From positions 1 to 8,419 of the forward strand of contig CAMWWJ010000143.1 in assembly GCA_947177925.1 (NCBI GenBank): 8,419 nucleotides of DNA, written 5' to 3'. This DNA is from an uncultured Lachnospiraceae bacterium (GTDB lineage: Bacteria > Bacillota > Clostridia > Lachnospirales > Lachnospiraceae). Positions 1 to 6,427 of the stretch are shown here, piece by piece. The position numbers were made by a program, and so were the translations under genes. The notes beneath the pieces are model-generated. The model ran no database searches, was not told where the DNA came from, and saw nothing but the letters and a program-made list of their open reading frames with translations. Each line of letters begins with the position of its first letter. The first letter of the stretch is position 1.

Positions 1-12
1 ATTTCAATGATT

Positions 13-990
13 ATGAAAATTGCATTTTATTCTACAAAGCCATACGACCGCATCTGGTTTGAGCCACTTGCAAAAGAGTATGGCTTTTCTTTGCATTTCA
101 TGGAAGTACCCTGTAATGAAGAGACTATTTTTATGGCAGCAGGTTATGATGCTATCTGTATTTTCGTGAATGACTATGTGAACAAGCAAATGATAGAAAA
201 GCTGTACGAAATGAAAGTAAAAGCGATTCTTTTGCGCAGCGCCGGATACAATCATGTGGATATAAAAGCGGCGGAAGATAAAATAGCAGTACTGAGGGTG
301 CCCAGCTATTCGCCGGAAGCGGTAGCGGAATATGCGGCAGCACTTTTGCTCTCTGTAAATCGGTTTACCCACAAGGCATACGGCAGGACCAGGGACTTTA
401 ATATGAGTATCAATGGCCTGATGGGGCGGGATTTGAATAATAAGATTGCAGGCGTGGTAGGCACCGGAAAAATAGGACAGGCCATGATAAGGATTTTAGA
501 AGGCTTTGGCATGTCCATACTCGCATACGATCCTTATCCGGTAAAAGGCCTGGATGTGGAATATGTTTCTTTGGAGGAGCTTATGAAAAAGGCAGATGTC
601 ATCAGCCTCCATTGTCCTCTTACCAAAGAGACGAAACACATCATCAACAAAAAAACCATTGCAAAAATGAAAGATAACGTATATCTGATCAATACGTCAA
701 GAGGGGCGTTGATTGATACGGAAGCTCTTATAGAAGGGCTTTTAAGCAAAAAATTTGCAGGGGTAGGCCTTGACGTATATGAAGAAGAGGAAGGCGTCTT
801 TTATGAGGACCGTTCCAATGACATTATGGAGGACGAGCTTTTAGCAAGACTTACCACCTTCCCCAATGTAATCATTACTTCCCACATGGGATTTTTTACA
901 AGGGAAGCAATGCAGTCTATTGCCATAGAAACTTTGGAAAATGCCTATGCGCTGGAAAATGGACTGCCTCTTGTTAATAAAGTAGTATAA
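13..990 (+). CDS. D-lactate dehydrogenase-like NAD-dependent 2-hydroxyacid dehydrogenase
   Basis: This cytoplasmic enzyme most likely reduces pyruvate to D-lactate with NADH, regenerating NAD+ during fermentation. The 325-residue length is normal for the family. The N-terminal half carries the substrate-domain motif LRSAGYNHVD (about 75-84). The Rossmann motif GTGKIG is at 150-155, followed by an acidic ribose-binding residue in AYDPYP (D173). The catalytic set is complete: Arg230 in NTSRGALID, Glu259 in the DVYEEE stretch and His291 in TSHMGFF. The Arg-Glu and Arg-His spacings (29 and 61 residues) equal those of the Arg235/Glu264/His296 set known from lactobacillar D-LDH. The start at 13 gives the typical MKIAFYS N-terminus. 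ATG at 7 is in frame two codons earlier, and the ribosome binding site lies outside the window. Related 2-hydroxyisocaproate dehydrogenases and VanH share these residues, so the exact substrate is inferred. No gene for cell-wall D-Ala-D-Lac synthesis is nearby. Confidence 0.88.
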   Translation: MKIAFYSTKPYDRIWFEPLAKEYGFSLHFMEVPCNEETIFMAAGYDAICIFVNDYVNKQMIEKLYEMKVKAILLRSAGYNHVDIKAAEDKIAVLRVPSYSPEAVAEYAAALLLSVNRFTHKAYGRTRDFNMSINGLMGRDLNNKIAGVVGTGKIGQAMIRILEGFGMSILAYDPYPVKGLDVEYVSLEELMKKADVISLHCPLTKETKHIINKKTIAKMKDNVYLINTSRGALIDTEALIEGLLSKKFAGVGLDVYEEEEGVFYEDRSNDIMEDELLARLTTFPNVIITSHMGFFTREAMQSIAIETLENAYALENGLPLVNKVV

Positions 991-1006
991 AAAGGGAACT
1001 TTGCAT

Positions 1007-1033
1007 GTAACTGTGAAGATACTGAACAGTTAC
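1007..1033. repeat. 8-bp perfect inverted repeat between D-LDH and GNAT genes
   Basis: GTAACTGT (1007-1014) and ACAGTTAC (1026-1033) are exact reverse complements separated by 11 bases. No T-run follows, so it is not an intrinsic terminator. It could be a dyad operator or an mRNA hairpin in the leader of the acetyltransferase gene. A weak promoter-like TATAAG at 1036-1041 lies immediately downstream, with a poor -35 match (GTGAAG, 1013-1018) inside the dyad. That arrangement would suit repression, but it is only an inference. Confidence 0.45.
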
Positions 1034-1047
1034 GATATAAGACAAAA

Positions 1048-1053
1048 GAGGGA
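1048..1053 (+). promoter_or_regulatory. Ribosome binding site that sets the GNAT start
   Basis: GAGGGA at 1048-1053 lies 4 bases before ATG 1058. The frame is open further upstream to a TTG at 1001, but that codon lacks an upstream site of comparable quality, and the extra 19 codons would run across the inverted repeat. The ATG at 1058 is therefore preferred. Confidence 0.6.
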
Positions 1054-1057
1054 TATT

Positions 1058-1537
1058 ATGAAAATTGAAAGGGAAAAACTGCAAATATACCCTGTAGGCA
1101 GGTCGGAATATGAAGAAGTCATGGGACTTGTCTGGAAAACCTTTCTGCGCTTTGAAGCAGGGGATTATTCCAGGGAGGGAGTACAGAGTTTTCAGGATTT
1201 CATTACGGACCCTGTGCTTTACAAAATGTTTAAAAAGGGATATTATCAGATTTTCGGAGCCTTTTATGACCATAAGCTGGTAGGTATGATCAGCTTAAGG
1301 GATCGTACCCATATCTCTCTTTTGTTTGTAGATGAGCGGTATCATTATCAGGGCATAGGAAGGGCGCTTATGGATTACCTGAAAAACTATCTTGTGACGG
1401 AACTGGGAGAGTATAAGGTAACGGTCAATGCTTCTCCCTATGGCACCGGCTTTTATCATCGGCTGGGATTTCATGATACGGATGTGGAGCTGGTCAAAGA
1501 AGGTGTCCGATATACCCCCATGATTCTTTTCCTGTAA
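1058..1537 (+). CDS. GNAT-family N-acetyltransferase
   Basis: This 159-residue protein is the usual size for a single-domain GCN5-related N-acetyltransferase, which moves an acetyl group from acetyl-CoA to an amine. The acetyl-CoA pyrophosphate loop (motif A) is visible as QGIGRA at 98-103, fitting Q/R-x-x-G-x-G/A and preceded by the beta strand LLFVDERY (88-95). The C-terminal motif B-like segment YGTGFYHRLGF (128-138) is the familiar GNAT ending, with the conserved aromatic-to-GF pattern. The substrate cannot be read from the sequence. The gene follows the D-lactate dehydrogenase by 67 bases, a gap that holds an inverted repeat, so co-transcription is possible but not certain. The likely promoter of the next operon starts 46 bases after its stop. 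Family assignment is secure and function is open. Confidence 0.82.
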   Translation: MKIEREKLQIYPVGRSEYEEVMGLVWKTFLRFEAGDYSREGVQSFQDFITDPVLYKMFKKGYYQIFGAFYDHKLVGMISLRDRTHISLLFVDERYHYQGIGRALMDYLKNYLVTELGEYKVTVNASPYGTGFYHRLGFHDTDVELVKEGVRYTPMILFL

Positions 1538-1583
1538 TGTGAAATCCTGTGGAATGGAATTTTGTATTATCTTGGAAGATACA

Positions 1584-1612
1584 TTGAAAAACAGGTGGAT
1601 TTTTGGTAGTAT
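1584..1612 (+). promoter_or_regulatory. Candidate sigma-A promoter for the HD-GYP/DUF624/GGDEF operon
   Basis: TTGAAA at 1584-1589 and TAGTAT at 1607-1612 are separated by exactly 17 bases. They match the consensus at 5 of 6 and 4 of 6 positions. A second -10-like TATAAA lies at 1610-1615 but with a longer spacer. Transcription from the first pair would start near 1619, just ahead of the purine-rich ribosome binding site GGGAGGGGG (1625-1633). Confidence 0.5.
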
Positions 1613-1640
1613 AAAGTATAGAGTGGGAGGGGGCAGGAGT

Positions 1641-2903
1641 ATGGATTTTATTAGCAGTAAGAATATTTTTCTTTTGACTAGGGATACACTAAAACTGATT
1701 GACAAGCGGTTGATGAAGCATGGTTCCAGGACCGCCTACATTGTTTATAAAATGCTGGAATGCAAGGGTGGTTACGAAAAATTCGAGATGGCTGAATTCG
1801 CCATGCTTGCAACCCTGCATGATATTGGAGCTTATAAAACCGATAATCTGGGGGACATGCTCCGGTTTGAAATGAGGGAGCCGATTTCCCATTCCATTTA
1901 TGGGTATCTATTTATGAATAATCTTTCGCCAATGAAGGAAAAGGCGAAGATTCTTTTATACCATAATACAGACTATTTCATAACGAAACATTTGGAGTTT
2001 GTTTATAAAGATATTGCCAATTACATAAATCTTGCGGAAAAGGTGGATATTTACCACAATGCCCTTGGGGACAAATTTGATTATTCCATGTTCAATAAGT
2101 ATACGGGAACAAAATACTCAGAAGAAGCCATCAGCCTTTTCTTCCGGGCGAAGGACAAATATGATATTTTCGGAAAGATTCAGACCGAAGCCTTTGAAAC
2201 GGAGCTGGATGAATTGATGGATTATATTATGTTTACCAATGAAGAAAAAAAGCAGGCAATGGAAATGCTCATGTATTGCCTGAGCTTCCGAAGTAAATAT
2301 AAGGTGGCAGATGGAGTGACATGTGTTTGTATTTGTGAGGAAATCGCAAAAATCATGGGATTTAACAAGTCTGATATCAACAAACTGTACTATGGGGCTT
2401 TGATTCATGATATCGGGATGCTTGCCATTTCAAAATCTATGATCGATTCCGATAAAATCTTTACAAAAGAAGAAAGGGAGCTGATGCAGACCCATGTGGA
2501 GCTGGAAGAAAATATTTTAAATAACCGGGTGGATAAGGATGTGGTTTCCATTGCGGTTGCCCACCATGAAAGGTTGAACGGCAAAGGTTATCCAAAGGGT
2601 CTAAAAGCAGTGGAGATGAATGATTCCCAGAAAATTCTCCAGATAGCGGATTGTCTGACGGCCATGATCAATACCCGGCTTTACAGAAGCCCCATGAGTA
2701 AAGGGGAAATTATAGACAGCCTTAGGAAAGAAGCCGACAATAACAGGCTGAGCAGGGAAATTGTAAGAATCGTTATAGATAATTACGATTATATTGTGGG
2801 GAAGGCAAAAGAGCAGTCGGAGCATATGCTGAAACGCCACAAGCATATGAATGAAAGGTTTGAGCTGGTCTATGCCAATTTCAAAGGAAAAGGAAAAGGA
2901 TAA
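1641..2903 (+). CDS. Tandem HD / HD-GYP domain protein, putative c-di-GMP phosphodiesterase
   Basis: This 420-residue soluble protein carries two HD-type phosphohydrolase domains. The N-terminal one (about 20-140) has His27, HD at 60-61, His84 and His108, but no GYP motif. The C-terminal one (about 205-385) is an HD-GYP domain with HD at 256-257, His285, HHE at 308-310, GKGYP at 314-318 and the later IADCLTAM segment with Asp337. HD-GYP domains are known to hydrolyse cyclic di-GMP with a two- or three-metal centre. Here the first expected His ligand appears to be Asp224, and the usual Lys of HDIGK is Met260, so activity may be altered. The start at 1641 is chosen for the GGGAGGGGG site 7 bases upstream. 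An in-frame ATG at 1539 would add 34 unlikely residues spanning the promoter. The Lys/Gly-rich tail overlaps the ribosome binding site of the next gene. Hydrolysis of c-di-GMP is inferred from the family and from the GGDEF gene downstream. Confidence 0.8.
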   Translation: MDFISSKNIFLLTRDTLKLIDKRLMKHGSRTAYIVYKMLECKGGYEKFEMAEFAMLATLHDIGAYKTDNLGDMLRFEMREPISHSIYGYLFMNNLSPMKEKAKILLYHNTDYFITKHLEFVYKDIANYINLAEKVDIYHNALGDKFDYSMFNKYTGTKYSEEAISLFFRAKDKYDIFGKIQTEAFETELDELMDYIMFTNEEKKQAMEMLMYCLSFRSKYKVADGVTCVCICEEIAKIMGFNKSDINKLYYGALIHDIGMLAISKSMIDSDKIFTKEERELMQTHVELEENILNNRVDKDVVSIAVAHHERLNGKGYPKGLKAVEMNDSQKILQIADCLTAMINTRLYRSPMSKGEIIDSLRKEADNNRLSREIVRIVIDNYDYIVGKAKEQSEHMLKRHKHMNERFELVYANFKGKGKG

Positions 2904-3539
2904 ATGAGAAATATATTCAATCTGGATGGGCCGTTCATTGCCTTTTTGAATAAGGCGGCGGATCTGGTTCTGTTAAATTTTTTATATATTATCTGCTGTA
3001 TTCCGGTAATTACCATAGGAGCCTCTACCACAGCCCTTTACTATGTGGCATTGCGTATGGCAAAAAATGAAGAGGGATATATTTCGAAAGATTTTTTTCA
3101 CTCTTTTAAAGAGAACTTCAGACAGGCAACGATTATCTGGCTTATTTTATTATGTTTAGGAGTTGTTTTCGGCGGAGAGTTTTTCATAATCAACAGAATG
3201 GAAGGAACCGTTGCCTTTGTGATTGAATGTATTTTATTTTTGGGGATTTTGTTATTTGCATTCGAAATGCTGTATGCTTTCCCTGTGCTGTCAAGATTTG
3301 AAAACACCGTAAAGAACACAATGAAAAATGCATTGTTCATCAGCATTTCACAGATACCTAAAACATTGGCCATGCTTGTTTTTTCAGGCATTCCCATAGT
3401 CCTCGTGCTTGCTTCCTTAAGATGGCTGCCTCTAGTGGCTGCTCTTGGATTTTCAGTAGCTGGATATACCAATGCCTGCTGGATGGATAAGATATTTAAA
3501 AAGTTTGAGCCGGAAGAGCCAGAGGAAGAGAAGGAATAA
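2904..3539 (+). CDS. DUF624 (YesL-like) integral membrane protein
   Basis: This 211-residue protein has about five hydrophobic segments (roughly 19-41, 75-96, 103-127, 152-171 and 173-190) and a short acidic tail (EPEEPEEEKE). Family hallmarks are IPVITIGASTTALYYV (33-48) and the soluble loop with FFHSFKENFRQA (64-75). DUF624/YesL proteins are often encoded next to carbohydrate-uptake genes in Firmicutes, and their biochemical role is not settled. Here the protein lies between an HD-GYP and a GGDEF gene instead. Its ATG directly follows the upstream TAA with no spacing. AAGGA at 2890-2894, inside the 3' end of the HD-GYP gene, serves as a ribosome binding site 9 bases away, so translational coupling is likely. 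A membrane accessory role for the neighbouring signalling enzymes is only an inference. Confidence 0.83.
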   Translation: MRNIFNLDGPFIAFLNKAADLVLLNFLYIICCIPVITIGASTTALYYVALRMAKNEEGYISKDFFHSFKENFRQATIIWLILLCLGVVFGGEFFIINRMEGTVAFVIECILFLGILLFAFEMLYAFPVLSRFENTVKNTMKNALFISISQIPKTLAMLVFSGIPIVLVLASLRWLPLVAALGFSVAGYTNACWMDKIFKKFEPEEPEEEKE

Positions 3540-3544
3540 TAAAA

Positions 3545-3550
3545 AAGGTG
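3545..3550 (+). promoter_or_regulatory. Ribosome binding site that sets the GGDEF gene start
   Basis: AAGGTG at 3545-3550 is 7 bases from ATG 3558 but only 1 base from the in-frame ATG at 3552. The spacing favours 3558, which gives an N-terminus starting MKKKKK, a typical positively charged lead into a first membrane segment. Confidence 0.6.
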
Positions 3551-3557
3551 AATGATT

Positions 3558-5060
3558 ATGAAGAAGAAAAAGAAGGATTCGGGAACAAAAAACATCTTGT
3601 TCCAATGGTTGTTTCCAGCCATTGCATTTTTTCTCGTAGTATCATTTATGCTGTATCGTTACGGCATTACACAAAATCAAAACATCAGCCAGAAAACCGA
3701 AAACAGTATTGCTGCAGTTGCAAAAGGATATGCGGCAAAGACTTCCGGTTATTTACAGCGGATCAAAAGCGCTCAGGAGCCGGTTTCGGTTCTGCTTGAT
3801 GCGCTGGAGGCAGGACAGGACGTTCCAGTAAAGGAATGCCTGACGGCACTTTTGAGTACGAATCTAATATATTCTTCTGCGGTAGTGGATAAAAACGGAA
3901 CAGGATTCCGCAATACCGGGGAGCCGGTGGAATTGGATATGAAGAATCTGAAGGAATCCGATTCCGGTTCTGGAACATTTTACATATGCATGAGGGATGA
4001 GTTTATAGGAGATGCATATACTATTGCTGCGGTCACCCCGTTAAGTCATTATGGAGGCTATGTCATATCATACTTTAAACCAGAGCTGCTGAAAAAGTAT
4101 ATTACGATTTCCGACTATGACGGCCGGACATGGTTTGCGGTCATGGATGCAGAAGGAAAGTTGATTTATTCCAGCTCCCTGCTTTCTACGGAAGGGAATT
4201 TCTTTGAATATCTAGAGGCTAACAATAAAGACGAAAAGACGATAAAAGCTATACAGGATAAAATACCGCTGACAAAGGAGACGAACCTTGTTGCAAAGAT
4301 CGGAAAAGATGAAATATACTGCACATTTACTCCGTTAGAGGTCAATGACTGGTACTTTGTAATGGGAGTGACTAACAGCTATGTGGATACTATAAAGAAT
4401 AGCGAATGGAGGGCAACCAGAAGCATGGTAGTGAACATGATAGGCGCTCTGGTACTCTTCTTTACATTAGTTGTAATCGTTAATGCGATAAATGGAAAAC
4501 GATATCATGACCAGAGCAGGGCGCTGGAGAGAAAAGCGGACACGGATTTGCTTACAGAGTTGAATAACAAAATAGCAACGGAACGTAAGATTCGCGAATA
4601 TATAAGGGACAATCAGGATTCCCAGGCGCTTATGTTCGTATTTGATATTGATAATTTTAAAAAGATCAATGATACCAGAGGTCATGCTTTTGGTGATGAA
4701 GTCCTGCGGACTATCGGAATGCGCTTAAAGGCGGAATTTAGAATGTCGGACGTTATTGGGAGAGTAGGCGGGGATGAATTTATCCTTCTTTTAAAAAATA
4801 TTAAGGATGAAAGCATTTTGAAAAAAGAATCGGGCAGAGTAGAGGATTTGTTTCGGGATTTCAAGGTGGGACAGTATTCCAAATATAAGGTGACTGCCAG
4901 CATTGGCTGTGCTGTGTTCCCGAGAGATGCGGATAATTTTGATGATTTATATAAGGCGGCGGACAGAGCGCTTTATAAGGCAAAGCAAAGAGGAAAGAAC
5001 CAGCTTGCATTTTATAAGGATGAAAAGGAAGACTTCAAACAGGAAGAAGACAAGGGATGA
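3558..5060 (+). CDS. Membrane-bound Cache-type sensor diguanylate cyclase (GGDEF)
   Basis: The 500-residue protein is predicted to make cyclic di-GMP from two GTP in response to an extracellular signal. A Lys-rich N-terminus precedes the first membrane segment (about 13-33). An extracytoplasmic region (about 34-287) follows, resembling a double Cache domain, with the segment TWFAVMDAEGKLIYSSS (191-207) and a second module near 252-280. A second membrane segment spans about 290-310, with a short helical linker and no obvious HAMP domain. The cyclase domain runs from about 325 to 490: TDLLTELNNK at 329-338, FDIDNFKKIN at 362-371 with the metal-binding Asp363, and an intact active-site GGDEF at 404-408. 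The product-inhibition I-site RxxD is present (Arg395, Asp398), five residues before GGDEF, so feedback control is expected. The gene starts 18 bases after the DUF624 gene and is probably in one operon with the HD-GYP gene. The signal molecule is unknown. Confidence 0.9.
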   Translation: MKKKKKDSGTKNILFQWLFPAIAFFLVVSFMLYRYGITQNQNISQKTENSIAAVAKGYAAKTSGYLQRIKSAQEPVSVLLDALEAGQDVPVKECLTALLSTNLIYSSAVVDKNGTGFRNTGEPVELDMKNLKESDSGSGTFYICMRDEFIGDAYTIAAVTPLSHYGGYVISYFKPELLKKYITISDYDGRTWFAVMDAEGKLIYSSSLLSTEGNFFEYLEANNKDEKTIKAIQDKIPLTKETNLVAKIGKDEIYCTFTPLEVNDWYFVMGVTNSYVDTIKNSEWRATRSMVVNMIGALVLFFTLVVIVNAINGKRYHDQSRALERKADTDLLTELNNKIATERKIREYIRDNQDSQALMFVFDIDNFKKINDTRGHAFGDEVLRTIGMRLKAEFRMSDVIGRVGGDEFILLLKNIKDESILKKESGRVEDLFRDFKVGQYSKYKVTASIGCAVFPRDADNFDDLYKAADRALYKAKQRGKNQLAFYKDEKEDFKQEEDKG

Positions 5061-5131
5061 TATCCGGATTTACAGCAGGCAGATTGGGCAACATGTATAG
5101 GAAAATTTAAAATATTTGTGTAATACGAGTA

Positions 5132-5160
5132 TAGGCAAAAAGTCATAGTTAGTATATACT
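5132..5160 (+). promoter_or_regulatory. Candidate sigma-A promoter of the msmK-like gene
   Basis: TAGGCA (5132-5137) and TATACT (5155-5160) have a 17-base spacer and match the consensus at 4 and 5 of 6 positions. The -10 is embedded in a 10-base palindrome, AGTATATACT (5151-5160). The start would be near 5167, giving a leader of about 50 bases. The remaining bases of this 156-base gap hold no clear intrinsic terminator for the upstream operon and no recognisable catabolite-repression site. Confidence 0.5.
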
Positions 5161-5202
5161 TGCAATAGGGTTTGAAGAACCGTGAATAGAAAAGTAAATT
5201 TT

Positions 5203-5208
5203 AGGAGG
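5203..5208 (+). promoter_or_regulatory. Strong ribosome binding site of the msmK-like gene
   Basis: A perfect AGGAGG stands 8 bases before the ATG at 5217 in an AT-rich, unstructured context. This is consistent with the high expression suggested by the gene's codon use. Confidence 0.8.
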
Positions 5209-5216
5209 AATTTTAA

Positions 5217-6329
5217 ATGGCAAGTTTATCTTTAAAAAACGTTTGTAAAGTATATCCAAATGGATTTGAAGCGGTAAAGGATTTCAATCTTGAAATCGCA
5301 GATCAGGAATTCATCATTTTCGTAGGTCCTTCAGGATGTGGTAAATCCACCACTCTCCGTATGATTGCAGGACTTGAAGATATTTCTTCCGGTGAGCTTA
5401 GAATCGGCGACAAGTTAGTAAATGATGTAGAGCCAAAGGACAGAGATATTGCAATGGTATTCCAGAACTACGCATTATATCCTCATATGTCCGTATATGA
5501 TAATATGGCTTTTGGTCTTAAATTAAGAAAAGTACCAAAAGATGAAATCGATAAAATGGTAAAGGAAGCAGCTAAGATTCTTGACCTGACTCCGCTTCTT
5601 GACCGTAAGCCAAAGGCTTTATCCGGTGGTCAGAGACAGCGTGTTGCCATGGGTCGTGCTATCGTTCGTAATCCTAAAGTATTCCTTATGGATGAGCCGC
5701 TTTCCAATCTGGATGCAAAGCTTCGTGTACAGATGCGTGTAGAAATCTCCAAGCTGCACCAGAGATTAGGCACAACTATCATTTATGTAACACATGACCA
5801 GACAGAAGCTATGACACTTGGTACAAGAATCGTAGTTATGAAGGATGGTATCGTACAGCAGGTAGATACACCACAGAACTTATATAATAAGCCGGCTAAC
5901 TTATTTGTTGCAGGATTCATGGGTTCTCCACAGATGAACTTCCTGGATGCGTTAGTAGAGGTTGTAGATGATACGGCAGTATTAAAAGTAGCAGGTCACT
6001 TTATCCCGCTTCCACCTGCAAAGTCCAAAAAGCTCATTGAAGGCGGCTACAACGGAAGAACTGTTACATTCGGTATCCGTCCGGAAGATGTATATGATTC
6101 TGAAATGATGGTAGAGGCTTCTCCGCAAAGCACATTTGAAGCTACCGTAAAAGTATACGAATTACTTGGTGCGGAAGTTTACCTGTACTTTGATTTGGAA
6201 GAGTTCCCAATGACAGCTAGAGTTGATTCTCGTACAACAGCAAGACCTGGCGACATTGTTAAATTTGCAATTGATGTAGAAAAAATCCACGTCTTTGACA
6301 AAGAAACAGAAATGGTTATTACAAACTAG
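5217..6329 (+). CDS. msmK: MsmK/UgpC-type carbohydrate ABC importer ATP-binding protein
   Basis: This 370-residue ATPase powers ABC sugar importers of the carbohydrate-uptake-1 class from the cytoplasmic face. All nucleotide-binding motifs are intact: Walker A GPSGCGKST (37-45), Q-loop Gln83, signature LSGGQ (135-139), Walker B VFLMDEP (155-161) with catalytic Glu160, D-loop SNLDA (163-167) and His193. The C-terminal third (about 235-370) is the OB/TOBE regulatory part, with GIRPEDV at 286-292, a segment typical of MsmK/UgpC/MalK proteins. No permease or binding-protein gene is in the window, so it is solitary here. In several Firmicutes such an ATPase is known to be shared by multiple sugar transporters, and I infer that here. 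Its arginine codons are nine CGT and nine AGA with no CGG, AGG, CGC or CGA, unlike the neighbours. It has its own promoter and a strong terminator, so it is probably transcribed alone. The family is secure and the exact sugars are unknown. Confidence 0.92.
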   Translation: MASLSLKNVCKVYPNGFEAVKDFNLEIADQEFIIFVGPSGCGKSTTLRMIAGLEDISSGELRIGDKLVNDVEPKDRDIAMVFQNYALYPHMSVYDNMAFGLKLRKVPKDEIDKMVKEAAKILDLTPLLDRKPKALSGGQRQRVAMGRAIVRNPKVFLMDEPLSNLDAKLRVQMRVEISKLHQRLGTTIIYVTHDQTEAMTLGTRIVVMKDGIVQQVDTPQNLYNKPANLFVAGFMGSPQMNFLDALVEVVDDTAVLKVAGHFIPLPPAKSKKLIEGGYNGRTVTFGIRPEDVYDSEMMVEASPQSTFEATVKVYELLGAEVYLYFDLEEFPMTARVDSRTTARPGDIVKFAIDVEKIHVFDKETEMVITN

Positions 6330-6340
6330 AATGTGGCCAT

Positions 6341-6369
6341 GGGGAGATACGCAGGTATCTCCCCTTTTT
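6341..6369 (+). terminator. Rho-independent terminator after msmK
   Basis: GGGGAGATAC (6341-6350) and GTATCTCCCC (6355-6364) form a perfect 10-bp stem around a GCAG loop, followed at once by five T residues (6365-6369). It begins 11 bases after the stop codon and separates the ATPase gene from the regulator gene. Confidence 0.95.
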
Positions 6370-6408
6370 AAATGGTGCACCGGGCAAATGCAAAGTCTAT
6401 TGGGTGAT

Positions 6409-6415
6409 AAGGAGG
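6409..6415 (+). promoter_or_regulatory. Ribosome binding site upstream of the regulator, with unusual spacing
   Basis: AAGGAGG lies 12 bases before ATG 6428, longer than ideal, and only 2 bases before an out-of-frame ATG at 6418. An in-frame TGA at 6419-6421 leaves 6428 as the earliest possible start of the regulator. I found no convincing -35/-10 pair in the 40 or so bases after the terminator, so this gene may depend on read-through or on an unconventional promoter. Confidence 0.6.
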
Positions 6416-6427
6416 ATATGACGGTAC

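Noticed and set aside
1001..1057. Upstream TTG start for the acetyltransferase
   Set aside because: It lacks good ribosome-binding spacing, would encode across the inverted repeat, and adds residues not expected for GNAT proteins. ATG 1058 has its own site.
1539..1640. Upstream ATG start for the HD-GYP gene
   Set aside because: The extension covers a plausible promoter and has no domain-like content. ATG 1641 has the purine-rich site GGGAGGGGG at suitable distance.
1295..1705. 136-codon open frame on the minus strand spanning the GNAT-HD gap
   Set aside because: It overlaps two recognised genes and the promoter on the opposite strand and shows no family motif.
3098..3622. 174-codon open frame on the minus strand
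   Set aside because: It lies antisense to the well-supported DUF624 gene and the start of the GGDEF gene, and has low-complexity composition and no recognisable motif. It is a shadow frame.
5062..5069. Palindrome ATCCGGAT after the GGDEF gene as a terminator
   Set aside because: It has no loop and no following T-run, so it cannot be an intrinsic terminator. A restriction-site-like palindrome of this size is expected by chance.
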